Positions 52,062 through 62,292 of a stretch of 64,000 nucleotides of DNA are shown here, piece by piece (position 1 is the first letter of the stretch; each line of letters opens with the position of its first letter). The stretch is from contig NZ_PJRN01000010.1 of NCBI RefSeq assembly GCF_002930105.1, positions 81,839 to 145,838 of the forward strand. The letters are read 5' to 3'. Below the pieces are notes generated by a model, which did not search any database, was not told where the DNA came from, and was given only the letters and a program-made list of their open reading frames with translations. This stretch comes from Billgrantia saliphila. Lineage in GTDB: Bacteria > Pseudomonadota > Gammaproteobacteria > Pseudomonadales > Halomonadaceae. A program made the translations under genes and the position numbers.

Positions 52062-53173
52062 TCGAAGGCAAGACCGGTTTCTTCTGGCACGAGCGCTGTT
52101 TCTGGCATGATCCCGGGGCCATCGGCGTGTTCTCTTCGCACGGTGAGTTCCTGCAGCCCCAGCCGGCTTCGGAGAGCCCCGAGAGCAAGCGGCGCTTGAA
52201 GAACCTGCTGGAGGTGTCGGGGCTGATCGATGAGCTCGACGTGCGCAAGGCACCCCCGGCCAGCCGCGAGGACCTGGCGCGCTTCCATACGGGCCGCTAC
52301 CTCGATGAGCTCGAAGAGGGCGACCGGGGCCAGGGTGGCGACGCCGGCGACTGTGCGCCCTACCGGCCGGGCAGCCTGGCCGCGGCCCGACAGTCGGCGG
52401 GCCTGGCGATCGCTGCGGTGCAGGCGGTGGCCAGCGGTGAGTTGGCCAACGCCTATGCCCTGTGCCGACCACCGGGGCACCATGCCGAAGCCGACCTGGG
52501 ACGCGGCTTCTGCCTGCTGGGCAATATCCCGGTGGCGATCATGCGCGCCCGGGCCAAGGGGCTGGTCCGGCGCGTGGCTATTCTCGACTGGGACGTCCAC
52601 CACGGCAACGGTCAGCAGGCCGCCTTCTACGACGATCCCGACGTGCTGACCGTCTCGATCCATCAAGCCGGCAACTACCCGCTGGAAACCGGCTTCTTCG
52701 AGGAACTGGGCGAAGGTGATGGACTCGGCGCCAACCTCAATTTGCCAATGCCGCCGGGTTGCGGCATTGGCGCCTACCGCTATGCGATGCAGGAACTGGT
52801 GGTCCCCGCCATCGGCGGCTTCGCCCCGGACATGATCGTGGTGGCCTGCGGCTTCGATGCCTGCGCCAAGGATCCGCTGGGCAAGATGATGCTCAACAGT
52901 GCGGCCTTCGCCGCCATGACCCACCAGCTCAAGGCGCTGGCCGAGCGCATCAGCGACGGCAAGCTGGTGATGATCCACGAGGGCGGCTATTCCGAGGGCT
53001 ACGTACCGCTGTGCGGCCATGCGGTGATCCAGACGCTGGCCGGAAGCCGGATTTCGGTGCCCGATCCCCAGAACGACGAGATCGCCGCCTGGGCCTACCA
53101 ATCGCTGCAACCGCACCAGCGGGCGCTTATCGACAGCTGGCGACAAGGCTGGCTGCGCGTGGCGCCTCTGTGA
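52058..53173 (+). CDS. Histone deacetylase family amidohydrolase 2 (class II type)
   Basis: A 371-residue HDAC-fold protein with YALCRPPGHHAEADLGRGFC, VAILDWDVHHGNGQQ and VACGFDACAKDPLG. It is distinct in sequence from the first HDAC-like protein in the operon, beginning MIEGKTGFFWHERCFWHDPG. The start at 52058 overlaps the preceding stop. It may deacetylate another product (acetyl-lysine, acetyl-ornithine or acetylpolyamine). Confidence 0.86.
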   Translation: MIEGKTGFFWHERCFWHDPGAIGVFSSHGEFLQPQPASESPESKRRLKNLLEVSGLIDELDVRKAPPASREDLARFHTGRYLDELEEGDRGQGGDAGDCAPYRPGSLAAARQSAGLAIAAVQAVASGELANAYALCRPPGHHAEADLGRGFCLLGNIPVAIMRARAKGLVRRVAILDWDVHHGNGQQAAFYDDPDVLTVSIHQAGNYPLETGFFEELGEGDGLGANLNLPMPPGCGIGAYRYAMQELVVPAIGGFAPDMIVVACGFDACAKDPLGKMMLNSAAFAAMTHQLKALAERISDGKLVMIHEGGYSEGYVPLCGHAVIQTLAGSRISVPDPQNDEIAAWAYQSLQPHQRALIDSWRQGWLRVAPL

Positions 53174-53198
53174 TGCGACCTGACCGACGAGGACGACG

Positions 53199-54167
53199 AT
53201 GACTCCGCTCTATGACCGCGATGGCTGGCTATGGCTCGATGGCGAATGGCTGCCATGGCGCGATGCCCGGGTCCACGTGCTGTCGCATACGCTGCACTAT
53301 GGCATGGGCTGCTTCGAAGGCGTTCGGGCCTATGCCGGCGCCGACGGTACCTACCTGTTTCGCGTCGCCGAGCACACCCGGCGGTTGCTCGACAGCACCC
53401 ACGCTCTGGACATGGCGATGCCCTTCGACGAGGCGACCTTGATCGAGGCGCAGCGACAGTGTCTTACCCGCAACGGGCTGGGAAACGCCTACCTCAAGCC
53501 GACCGTGTTCTTCGGCGCCGAGGGGCTGGGGCTGCGCGCCAAGGGGCTGACCGTTCACACGCTGATCGCTGCATGGGACCTGGGTGACTACATCTCGCCA
53601 GAGGCCGCCTCTATCGGCCTGCGGGCGCTGACCTCCTCCTGGGCGCGCCACCATGTCAATATCAGCCTGTGTCGGGCCAAGACCAACGGTCACTACGTCA
53701 ATTCCATGCTGGCACTCAACACGGCGGTCAAGGCGGGCTTCGACGAGGCGATCATGCTCGATCCCGAGGGCTACGTGGCCGAAGCCTCCGCAGCCAACGT
53801 CTTCCTGCTGCGCGATGGGGTGCTGCACACGCCGGAAGTTACCTCCTGTCTGCAGGGCATCACGCGCGACAGCGTGATCCGCCTGGCTCGCGACGCGCTT
53901 GGGCTGGAGGTGCGCGAGCGTCGCATCACCCGCGACGAGCTCTATATCGCCGATGAGGCCTTTGTCACCGGAACCGCCGCCGAGATCCTGCCGCTGCGTG
54001 AACTCGACGGCCGCCACATCGGGGCCCGGGCGGGCGCTCCCAAGCCCGATGCGCCGATCGCCGGGGATTCGGTCACCGCGACCTTGCAGCGACTCTATCG
54101 GCGCGTCACCCGCGGTGAGCTGGGAGAGGATTTGCAAGCTTTCCGTAATTGGCTGACCTCAGCCTGA
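53199..54167 (+). CDS. Class IV aminotransferase (branched-chain aminotransferase-like)
   Basis: A 322-residue fold-type IV PLP aminotransferase: HTLHYGMGCFEGVRAY, SLCRAKTNGHYVNSMLA (the PLP Lys region is near the conserved KTxxxY), EASAANVFLLRDG and VTSCLQGITRDSVI. It closely resembles IlvE-type branched-chain aminotransferases, but context argues for a catabolic amino donor in this operon rather than Ile/Val/Leu synthesis. It is last in the operon. Confidence 0.85.
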   Translation: MTPLYDRDGWLWLDGEWLPWRDARVHVLSHTLHYGMGCFEGVRAYAGADGTYLFRVAEHTRRLLDSTHALDMAMPFDEATLIEAQRQCLTRNGLGNAYLKPTVFFGAEGLGLRAKGLTVHTLIAAWDLGDYISPEAASIGLRALTSSWARHHVNISLCRAKTNGHYVNSMLALNTAVKAGFDEAIMLDPEGYVAEASAANVFLLRDGVLHTPEVTSCLQGITRDSVIRLARDALGLEVRERRITRDELYIADEAFVTGTAAEILPLRELDGRHIGARAGAPKPDAPIAGDSVTATLQRLYRRVTRGELGEDLQAFRNWLTSA

Positions 54168-54269
54168 CACAGCGAAGCGATATCATTCCTTTATCGAAAG
54201 GCAGCAGGTCATAGAGACTGATAATATGGGCCGCAACTTTTTGCATGCCTTTCGATCGCTTGGAACGAG

Positions 54270-55307
54270 ATGCCTCAACTATTCACCGGGTTCGCGCTCG
54301 CGCTACTGACATTGATCATGCTTTGGGGAGCGGCGGCGCTATGGTTCCGGCTGCCCTGGTCTACCCGCTGGCGCCGGCTGTCGGTGGGCCTGTGGCTGCT
54401 GATGACCCTGGCGCTGCTGCTGTTGGGACTGCAGGGCTACCGCATGGCCCTGGTCGGCCAGTTAGCCCTGCTGGCGGCCATGTTGTTTTGGTGGTTTCGG
54501 CTGCGCCCCACCCATGATCGGCCGTGGGCCGAGGACGTGGTGCATCTCGCCACCGGTGAGATCGAGGGTAATCGATTGACGCTGCATCACGTACGCGATT
54601 TCGACTGGCGAACCCGCGATGAGGCGACGGTGCGCTGGGAGACGCGGGACTACGATCTCGACCGGCTGGACTCCGTCGATATGGTCGTGTCGAGCTGGGG
54701 GCGCCCGGGGGTGGCACACGTAATGGTCTCCTTCGGTTTCGAAGGGGAGGAGTTCGTGGTTTTCTCGGTGGAGGTCCGGCGCCTCGCGGGCGAGCGCTTC
54801 TCCGAGGTGGGAGGCTTCTTCCGCCAGTACGAACTGGCCATCGTCGCCGCCGACGAACGCGATGCGATCCGCCTGCGCAGCAACGTGCGCGGCGAGCGCG
54901 TCTCGCTGTTTCGCATCCCCATGGCGCGCAGCGCGATGCGTTCGTTGCTGCTCGCCTATGTCGACGAGGCCAACGCGCTTGCCCATACGCCACGCTTCTA
55001 CAACACCATCACGGCCAATTGCACCACGCTGGTCTACGCCATGACACGCAGCATTGTGAAGGGGCTGCCCCTCGACTATCGCCTGCTGGTCACCGGCCGA
55101 CTGCCGGCCTATGCGTTCGAGGTGGGCGGGCTCTGGCCCGGGCACTCATTGGCCGAGCTGGAGGCGCGCGGCCGCATTGATGAGCGGGCTCGCCAGGCTA
55201 ACGATGCACCGGACTTTTCCAGGCGGATCCGTCAGGGGGTGCCGGGCTGGGAAGGGTTGGGGGACGGTGACCGGTCGAGTCGACCGGCGGGGCGGGAATT
55301 TCCCTGA
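54270..55307 (+). CDS. DUF4105 (Lnb N-terminal-like) membrane protein
   Basis: A 345-residue protein. Three hydrophobic segments at the N terminus (residues about 5-25, 34-52, 60-72) anchor a periplasmic DUF4105 domain: RDYDLDRLDSVDMVVSSWG, HVMVSFGFEGEEFVVFSVE, and ITANCTTLVYAMTRS with the candidate catalytic Cys. DUF4105 was identified in the lipoprotein N-acyltransferase Lnb, so this could be a Cys-dependent acyl transferase or protease-like enzyme. A single gene after the catabolic operon. Confidence 0.75.
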   Translation: MPQLFTGFALALLTLIMLWGAAALWFRLPWSTRWRRLSVGLWLLMTLALLLLGLQGYRMALVGQLALLAAMLFWWFRLRPTHDRPWAEDVVHLATGEIEGNRLTLHHVRDFDWRTRDEATVRWETRDYDLDRLDSVDMVVSSWGRPGVAHVMVSFGFEGEEFVVFSVEVRRLAGERFSEVGGFFRQYELAIVAADERDAIRLRSNVRGERVSLFRIPMARSAMRSLLLAYVDEANALAHTPRFYNTITANCTTLVYAMTRSIVKGLPLDYRLLVTGRLPAYAFEVGGLWPGHSLAELEARGRIDERARQANDAPDFSRRIRQGVPGWEGLGDGDRSSRPAGREFP

Positions 55308-55336
55308 CGCAGTGCTGCTGAGCTGAAAACGAAAGA

Positions 55337-55363
55337 GCGCCACGGGCGCGGGTCCCGTGGCGC
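55337..55363 (-). terminator. Terminator downstream of trmJ / DUF4105 gene
   Basis: Stem GCGCCACGGG / CCCGTGGCGC with a 7-nt loop. On the minus strand it is followed by a T-rich run (CTCTTTCGTTTTC), so it ends minus-strand transcription; it also follows the plus-strand gene. Confidence 0.65.
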
Positions 55364-55486
55364 ATGTCTCCCTGGGCATGGTCTCTATGCCAACTCTCCC
55401 TGTTCAGGCTTCCTGGCCTGCTCGCGTCCGTGTCGCACTGAAGACAGTGTCCCTTGTCGGGCCCCCTCATGGGACCAGTCCCTTTA

Positions 55487-55536
55487 TCACATGGCGTCGA
55501 TGACGGCACCGTAACGACTGGATGAACGCCATGTGA
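55487..55536. other. Large stem-loop downstream of trmJ
   Basis: TCACATGGCGT (55487-55497) and ACGCCATGTGA (55526-55536) form an 11-bp perfect stem, extended outward by CCCTTTA / ACAAGGGT with a bulge, around a 28-nt loop. It lies 18 bases past the trmJ stop. It may be a 3' RNA stabiliser or a regulatory element. Confidence 0.5.
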
Positions 55537-55553
55537 CAAGGGTATAACGCAGC

Positions 55554-56288
55554 CTAGTTCCCATCGCGAGATTCTTCCAACGAGCTGAGCAGGCCGCGCA
55601 GCAGTGACAGCTCCTTGCGGCTGGGCTGGGCGCGGCTGAACAGTGCCTGCAGTTGTGCCTCGGTGCGAGCGTGGGGCTGGGTGAGGAAGCCGCTGGCCTG
55701 CATCACCCGACTCAAGTGGGCGTGGAAGTGGTCGAGTTGTTCGCGGGTTGGCTGGCGATCGGCGGCGGGGCGGGCAGGGCGATAGTCGCTTTCGGGGCGC
55801 TGACGCCATGCCTTGAAGGTCTCGTAGGCCAGCACCTGCACCGCCTGGGAGAGGTTGAGAATGCCGTAGTCGGGATTGGCGGGAATGCTGACCTGGTGAC
55901 TGCAGCAACGGATCTCGTCGTTGGTCAGACCGAAGCGCTCGCGGCCGAACACCAGCGCCACCGGGTTGTCCGCGGCGTTGGCCACCAGCTCGCGGGCCAT
56001 CGCCTCGGGCTCGTCGAAGTGGGGCAGGGGCAGGCTGCGCAGTCGGGCGCTGGCACCCACCACCTGTACGCAGTCGGACACCGCGTCCTGCAGCGTTTTG
56101 ACGACACGGGCACCGTCGACGACGTCTTCGGCGCCGGCGGCCAGGCGCGAGGCCTCGCTATCGGGAAAACAGCGCGGATTGACCAGCACTAGGTCGGTCA
56201 GGCCCATGGTCTTCATGGCACGGGCCGAGGCGCCGATGTTGCCGGGATGGTAGGTCTGGACGAGGACGATGCGGATATTGGTGAGCAT
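55554..56288 (-). CDS. trmJ: tRNA (Cm32/Um32) 2'-O-methyltransferase TrmJ
   Basis: A 244-residue SPOUT methyltransferase: LTNIRIVLVQTYHPGNIGASARAMKTMG, LVLVNPRCFPDSEAS, ALVFGRERFGLTNDEI and IPANPDYGILNLSQAVQVLAYE (SAM-knot). It modifies position 32 of several tRNAs. The start is placed at 56288 (MLTNIR); the longer frame is out of family. The C-terminal extension LDHFHAHLSRVMQASGF... is normal for the TrmJ group. Confidence 0.92.
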   Translation of the reverse strand: MLTNIRIVLVQTYHPGNIGASARAMKTMGLTDLVLVNPRCFPDSEASRLAAGAEDVVDGARVVKTLQDAVSDCVQVVGASARLRSLPLPHFDEPEAMARELVANAADNPVALVFGRERFGLTNDEIRCCSHQVSIPANPDYGILNLSQAVQVLAYETFKAWRQRPESDYRPARPAADRQPTREQLDHFHAHLSRVMQASGFLTQPHARTEAQLQALFSRAQPSRKELSLLRGLLSSLEESRDGN

Positions 56289-56299
56289 GTAAGCAAGAC

Positions 56300-56352
56300 G
56301 GAAGAGTAAAGAAGGAAGATTGGCGCTTCGCGCCATGAAGAACACATTCTAC
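56300..56352. repeat. REP-like element upstream of trmJ
   Basis: Purine-rich GAAGAG...GAAGGAAGA, then the 13-nt palindrome GGCGC-TTC-GCGCC (56322-56334), then GAAGAA. It has the same plan as the element at 26146-26326. Confidence 0.5.
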
Positions 56353-56396
56353 ACGGCCTTGAATTCTTCCTCCTGCCGAAGCTGCCAGCCAAACAA

Positions 56397-56424
56397 AACC
56401 CCCGCCGGTGTCCCGGCGGGGGTT
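56397..56424 (-). terminator. groEL terminator
   Basis: A 12-bp stem AACCCCCGCCGG / CCGGCGGGGGTT with loop TGTC follows groEL; on the minus strand the stem is followed by TTTTG, a standard rho-independent terminator. Confidence 0.85.
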
Positions 56425-56459
56425 GGATCAGGCGGACGCCTGGGTTGGCTAGGGGGCGA

Positions 56460-58100
<1,641 letters not shown>

Positions 58101-58154
58101 TTACTTCCTGTGAGTTCGTGAACGTCTTATGGGAACGGAGTAGGGTTCGTCGGC

Positions 58155-58448
58155 TCAGCCTTCGACCACGGCGAGAATATCGGACTCGCTCATGATCAGG
58201 ACTTCCTCGCCATCGATTTTCTGCTTCTCGACGCCAAAGCCTTCCTTGAAAATCACGGTGTCGCCGACCTTGACGTCCAGCGGACGAACGTCACCGTTGT
58301 CGAGAATCCGGCCGTTACCGACGGCGAGCACTTCGCCACGAGTCGGCTTTTCCTGGGCATTGCCCGGAAGCACGATGCCGCCAGCGGTTTTCTGCTCTTC
58401 TTCTACGCGACGGACGACGACGCGATCGTGCAAGGGACGGATGTTCAT
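58155..58448 (-). CDS. groES: Co-chaperonin GroES
   Basis: A 97-residue co-chaperonin: [20 protein letters not shown], the mobile loop [20 protein letters not shown] and the ending [23 protein letters not shown] C terminus. It caps GroEL. Sigma-32 promoter sits about 150-180 bases upstream. Confidence 0.98.
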   Translation of the reverse strand: MNIRPLHDRVVVRRVEEEQKTAGGIVLPGNAQEKPTRGEVLAVGNGRILDNGDVRPLDVKVGDTVIFKEGFGVEKQKIDGEEVLIMSESDILAVVEG

Positions 58449-58598
58449 TGCTCACGTTCTCCTGATGGTCAGTGGTGCCATGACATTCATGGCGGTTCAT
58501 CATTTCCTTCCGGCCGAACCGGAAAGTGGAGGGCGAGGACGCCTTCCTTGTTGAAGATGCCGAGTTCCACTCGGCACCGTAGCCTTGTGCTGACCGAG

Positions 58599-58626
58599 AA
58601 ATGGGGCCGAGCAAATCCCTTTCAAG
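58599..58626 (-). promoter_or_regulatory. Sigma-32 heat-shock promoter of groESL
   Basis: On the minus strand CTTGAAA (58626-58620), 13-base spacer, CCCCATTT (58606-58599): an exact match to the RpoH -35 and -10 consensus, about 150 bases upstream of groES. No CIRCE element is seen, consistent with a gammaproteobacterial RpoH regulon. Confidence 0.85.
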
Positions 58627-58673
58627 GGCCAACAGTAAAAAATTTTCACGCGATGAGTCGCGATGGGCTACGC

Positions 58674-59192
58674 CTAGCGTCGCGGCTCGTCGCGGCTGAT
58701 GAAATCGCCCTCGAGAGGCTCGCCCTCCGCCCCATCGCGAGGCGAGTCGTGGACTTCGTCGCGTGGGGCCCGGTCTCCCTTGCCGGCTTCGCTCCAATCG
58801 TCGGCGCCATGCTGTCCGGGTGGACGGCTCGTCGTGCCGCTCAGGCGCAGGTTGAGCAGCGCCAGCCCCCTGGCGAGCAGACGCCTGGCGCTGGGGACGA
58901 CGCACAGCAAGCCCAGGGCATCGGAGAGAAAGCCGGGGGCGAGTAGCAGGGCGCCGCCGAAAATCAGGGCGGCGCCGGTCAGCAGTTCATCGGAGGGCAG
59001 CTCGCCCTGAGCCAGGCGCATCCGGGCGCGGGCCAGGGTGGCCGTGCCTTCCTGGCGAATCAAGTAAAGCCCGATGAAGCCCGTGGCCAAGACCAGCAGA
59101 AGAGTCACGAGCAGGCCGATGCGGCTGCCAACCGCGAACAGCACGACAAAATCGAGCAATGTGAAAAGAGAAAAGAGGAAGAGAAAGGGCAT
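58674..59192 (-). CDS. fxsA: FxsA family membrane protein
   Basis: A 172-residue protein of the FxsA family: LLDFVVLFAVGSRIGLLVTLLLV (helices 1-2), GLYLIRQEGTATLARARMRL and LTGAALIFGGALLLAPGFLSDALGLL. In E. coli FxsA influences F-plasmid exclusion of phage T7. The charged C-terminal tail (about 45 residues) is hydrophilic. The start at 59192 (MPFLFLF) is preferred over 59207 because GGAG is well spaced from it. Its neighbour groESL is a common arrangement. Confidence 0.88.
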   Translation of the reverse strand: MPFLFLFSLFTLLDFVVLFAVGSRIGLLVTLLLVLATGFIGLYLIRQEGTATLARARMRLAQGELPSDELLTGAALIFGGALLLAPGFLSDALGLLCVVPSARRLLARGLALLNLRLSGTTSRPPGQHGADDWSEAGKGDRAPRDEVHDSPRDGAEGEPLEGDFISRDEPRR

Positions 59193-59420
59193 GGCGACTC
59201 CGGACATGGCAATTCGTCATGAGATGGGGGCGAATACGTCGAGTTCAAGCACGGAGCGTGGCGATTCGAGACAGCCTAGCTTATGCTGCAAAGCAAAATA
59301 AGCGAGTGCGGTACTCAAGAAACCCGAGTGCCGTGCCGATGAGAAGGTACGAGAGGGCGGCTTTTGCCCAACGGGCCACTCCGTGCGGGTGTGGTGTCGA
59401 CGAATCACAGGGGACGGCGA

Positions 59421-60182
59421 ATGAAACTGGACAAGAGCGTGATTGCGATTACCGGGGGAGCTCGCGGTCTGGGCTTCGCCATGGCCCGTCGGCTGGGACG
59501 TCAGGGTGCGAGGCTGGCACTCATGGATAGAGATGACGATGCGTTGGACAAGGCGGTGTCCATCCTGCATCAGGAAGGCGTCGAAGCGGGGGCTTTTCGG
59601 GTCAACGTGGCTGACGAGGCATCGGTCAAGTGCGCCTTCGGCGACATTGCCGCTTCGCTCGGCCCGGTCGGCGGCCTGGTCAACAACGCCGGTATTCTGC
59701 GCGATGCGCTGCTGGTGAAGGCGAAGGACGGCAAGGTGGAAAAGACCATGTCGCTGGAGCAGTGGCAGTCTGTCATCGACGTCAACCTCACCGGCGTGTT
59801 CCTGTGCGGGCGCGAGGCGGCTTCCCAGATGGTCGAGGCGGGCCACGATGGAGTGATCGTCAATATCTCGAGCATCTCTCGGGCCGGCAACATGGGGCAG
59901 AGCAACTATGCGGCGGCCAAGGCCGCTGTCGTGTCGCTGACGACCACCTGGGCCAGGGAGCTAGCACGCTACGGGATTCGCGTGGGAGCGGTGGCGCCGG
60001 GCTTCATCGAGACCGATATGACCGCCTCGATGCGCGAGGACATGCTCGACAAGCTCACGGCCGGCGTGCCGCTGAGGCGATTGGGCGATCCCGACCACAT
60101 TGCCCAGAGCGTGGCGTTCATCTTCGAGAACGATTACTTCACCGGTCGCGTGATCGAGTGCGACGGCGGCCTGCGCCTGTGA
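59421..60182 (+). CDS. SDR-family oxidoreductase (FabG-like)
   Basis: A 253-residue classical [21 protein letters not shown] (cofactor motif), NNAGILRD, the catalytic Ser in [11 protein letters not shown], and NYAAAKAAV Tyr-Lys. C-terminal [35 protein letters not shown] is FabG-like. The start at 59421 follows GGGGA. Possible 3-ketoacyl-(ACP or CoA) reductase; substrate not assignable. Confidence 0.85.
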   Translation: MKLDKSVIAITGGARGLGFAMARRLGRQGARLALMDRDDDALDKAVSILHQEGVEAGAFRVNVADEASVKCAFGDIAASLGPVGGLVNNAGILRDALLVKAKDGKVEKTMSLEQWQSVIDVNLTGVFLCGREAASQMVEAGHDGVIVNISSISRAGNMGQSNYAAAKAAVVSLTTTWARELARYGIRVGAVAPGFIETDMTASMREDMLDKLTAGVPLRRLGDPDHIAQSVAFIFENDYFTGRVIECDGGLRL

Positions 60183-60217
60183 TCACGGCGGGTTAGTGAC
60201 GACTTGCTTGGAACGAC

Positions 60218-60240
60218 GAGGCCGGCGATATGCCGGCCTC
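60218..60240. terminator. Hairpin between SDR and ComEA-like gene
   Basis: Stem GAGGCCGGC / GCCGGCCTC with a 5-nt loop between two convergent genes; usable in both directions though no T-run follows. Confidence 0.6.
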
Positions 60241-60262
60241 ATGCGTTGCCGGTTCCGCCTGG

Positions 60263-60529
60263 TCAGAAGGCCACCTGATCGCGGAAGGCTTCGACAGTGG
60301 CCGGGCCGATGCCGCTGACCCGGGTCAGGTCCTCGGCACTCGCGAAGTTGCCGTTGGCTTCGCGCTCCTCGATGATCGCCTGGGCGCGGCTGGGGCCGAC
60401 GCCCGGCAATTCCGCGAGCAGCTCCGCATCGGCGGTGTTCACGTTGATCGGTGCGACTTCCTGGGCCATGGCCAGTGAAGTGAAGCTGAGGGCGAGAGAC
60501 AGCAAGGCGGCCTGAAAGACTCCCTTCAT
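60263..60529 (-). CDS. ComEA-like helix-hairpin-helix protein
   Basis: An 88-residue protein with a signal peptide (LLSLALSFTSLAMAQ, cleavage near AMAQ) and two helix-hairpin-helix motifs: INVNTADAELLAELPGVGPS and LTRVSGIGPATVEAFRDQVA. It is a small periplasmic DNA-binding ComEA-type protein as found in many gammaproteobacteria, possibly for DNA uptake. A standalone gene. Confidence 0.85.
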   Translation of the reverse strand: MKGVFQAALLSLALSFTSLAMAQEVAPINVNTADAELLAELPGVGPSRAQAIIEEREANGNFASAEDLTRVSGIGPATVEAFRDQVAF

Positions 60530-60692
60530 CTCCTTTCTCCTTGTTTCAGGTGATGGTTAGCGACGCCGTTTGACGTCGCGTACCAACCTAATCGAGCCAG
60601 GGTGGGAAAGTGAGAGTCATATTGCCTTTTGCTTTGTAAGCGATTGCCGATGTAATGAAGCTGTCATCGCCTCATCACTTTGTAAAACAGAT

Positions 60693-60717
60693 CGCCCGGC
60701 ACGTGTGGTGCCGGGCG
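60693..60717 (-). terminator. phhAB terminator
   Basis: A 10-bp stem CGCCCGGCAC / GTGCCGGGCG with loop GTGTG, followed on the minus strand by ATCTGTTTTA, 26 bases after the phhB stop. Confidence 0.75.
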
Positions 60718-60742
60718 AATCGCAGGGGGTCGAAGCAGGAGG

Positions 60743-61090
60743 CTAGCCCTGCTCGGCAGCGACCTTGTCGGTGCGGGCGGCGAGGATGAAGTCGTTCTTG
60801 TGCAGCCCCTTCATTTCATGCGACCACCAGGTCACGGTCACCTTGCCCCATTCCGTCAGCAACGCGGGATGGTGTCCCGCTTCCTCGGCGATTTCGCCGA
60901 CCCGGTTGGTGAAAGCCAGCGCCTGCCGGAAGTTACGGAACTTGAATACACGCTCGAGCTGCTTGATGCCATCGCGCTCGACCACGCTCCACTCGGGAAT
61001 GTCGCGCTTGAGCGTCGCCATCTCGTCCTCGCTGACATGGGGCGCATCCCAGCTGCACGCTTCGCACTGCTGTTCGGAAAGTTCGCTCAT
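60743..61090 (-). CDS. phhB: Pterin-4a-carbinolamine dehydratase
   Basis: A 115-residue PCD/DCoH protein: [27 protein letters not shown] and the catalytic [21 protein letters not shown]. It regenerates tetrahydrobiopterin-type cofactor after phenylalanine hydroxylation. 46 bases downstream of phhA in the same operon. Confidence 0.93.
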   Translation of the reverse strand: MSELSEQQCEACSWDAPHVSEDEMATLKRDIPEWSVVERDGIKQLERVFKFRNFRQALAFTNRVGEIAEEAGHHPALLTEWGKVTVTWWSHEMKGLHKNDFILAARTDKVAAEQG

Positions 61091-61136
61091 GGTGTCTCCT
61101 CGTCTGGGGTTGTGGTTGTGTGGCGTTCGAAAGAAG

Positions 61137-61967
61137 TCACGCCTTGGCGGCCTTGGGCGCCGGTTCGAAGCGTGGCTCGTGCAGGCCCAGCTCCCGGGCG
61201 CGCTGCACCATGCCCATGATGTCCTGCTGTGAAAGGTCGTGCAGTGTCGAGAGATCGTCCAGTACGTAGTAGAGCGGCTGCAGGATATCGATGCGATACG
61301 GTGTGCGCAGCGCTTCGATGGGGTCGAACGGCAGATGCTCGGGCGTGTCCGACAGGGCGTGCAGGGTTTCCTTGGGCGACGAGATGATGCCGCCGCCGTA
61401 GATTCTCCGCCCCGCTGGGGTATCGACGAGGCCGAACTCCACCGTCATCCAGTAGAGACGCGCCAGGTAGATCCGCTCCTTGGGTTCGGCGGCCAGGCCC
61501 AGCCGCCCGTAGGTGGCGGTGAACTCGGCGAAGGCCGGGTTGGTGAGCATAGGGCAGTGGCCGAAGATCTCGTGGAAGATATCCGGCTCCTTCAGGTAGT
61601 CGAGTTCCTCCGGGGTACGGATGAAGGTGGCCACCGGGAAGCGTCGATTGGCCAGCAGCTCAAAAAAGGTATCGAAGGGAATCAGTGCCGGCACCTGAGC
61701 GGTTTGCCAACCAGTGGTGGCCTGCAGCACGCGGTCGATATCGGCAAGTTGAGGGATGCGGTCCTCAGGCAGCGCCAGTCGCTCCAGGCCGTCGAGGTAT
61801 TCATTGCAAACACGCCCCTCGATCATGCCGAGCTGGCGCCGCATCAGGGTCTGCCAGGTGGCATTGTCCTGCTCAGGCCAGTCGATGACTCCGTTCTCGT
61901 CAGGGAGACGAGCGCGATAGCCGGTCTTGCTGGCCACGTCGCTGAGGTACGGGTTGGATGATGTCAT
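61137..61967 (-). CDS. phhA: Phenylalanine-4-hydroxylase
   Basis: A 276-residue monomeric bacterial aromatic amino acid hydroxylase. The iron ligands are in the segment [23 protein letters not shown] (HxxxH and, further on, the Glu in [10 protein letters not shown]). It converts phenylalanine to tyrosine using a reduced pterin. First gene of the phhAB operon, divergent from phhR. Confidence 0.95.
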   Translation of the reverse strand: MTSSNPYLSDVASKTGYRARLPDENGVIDWPEQDNATWQTLMRRQLGMIEGRVCNEYLDGLERLALPEDRIPQLADIDRVLQATTGWQTAQVPALIPFDTFFELLANRRFPVATFIRTPEELDYLKEPDIFHEIFGHCPMLTNPAFAEFTATYGRLGLAAEPKERIYLARLYWMTVEFGLVDTPAGRRIYGGGIISSPKETLHALSDTPEHLPFDPIEALRTPYRIDILQPLYYVLDDLSTLHDLSQQDIMGMVQRARELGLHEPRFEPAPKAAKA

Positions 61968-62092
61968 AGGGTCTCCGGTAGTCGTTGTGTTTGTCTTGTG
62001 CGTAGGGGGAGCCTTTATTCCGGAGTGTAGGGAGCCGGGGGCGCGTAGGGGTGGGATGAAACGTGCGTGCGAGACCCTGCGGACAGCTGTGG

Positions 62093-62192
62093 CGTAAAGA
62101 AAAGCTTACGATTGGAACGCAGGGGAAGGAGCGTGAATGAAGAATGCGTGCTGCGGGGTTTGTTCTGCCTCGACTGTCACGTTATCTTTACA
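62093..62192. promoter_or_regulatory. Two candidate TyrR/PhhR boxes between phhA and phhR
   Basis: CGTAAA-GAAAAG-CTTACG (62093-62110) and TGTCAC-GTTATC-TTTACA (62175-62192) both match the TyrR-type box TGTAAA-N6-TTTACA with three and two differences. They lie 126 and 208 bases upstream of phhA within the 325-base divergent gap. The rest of that gap has no supported gene. Confidence 0.6.
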
Positions 62193-62292
62193 GGTGGGTC
62201 ACGACGGCTTGACGAACTTTTTGCGTTATCTTGACGAGCCTCATACGCACCGCTCCGCTGCCCATCATGCCTTCCCGCTCCGAGGCGCCCAC

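Noticed and set aside
58449..58598. CIRCE/HrcA element for groESL
   Set aside because: No TTAGCACTC-N9-GAGTGCTAA was seen; the sigma-32 promoter explains heat control.
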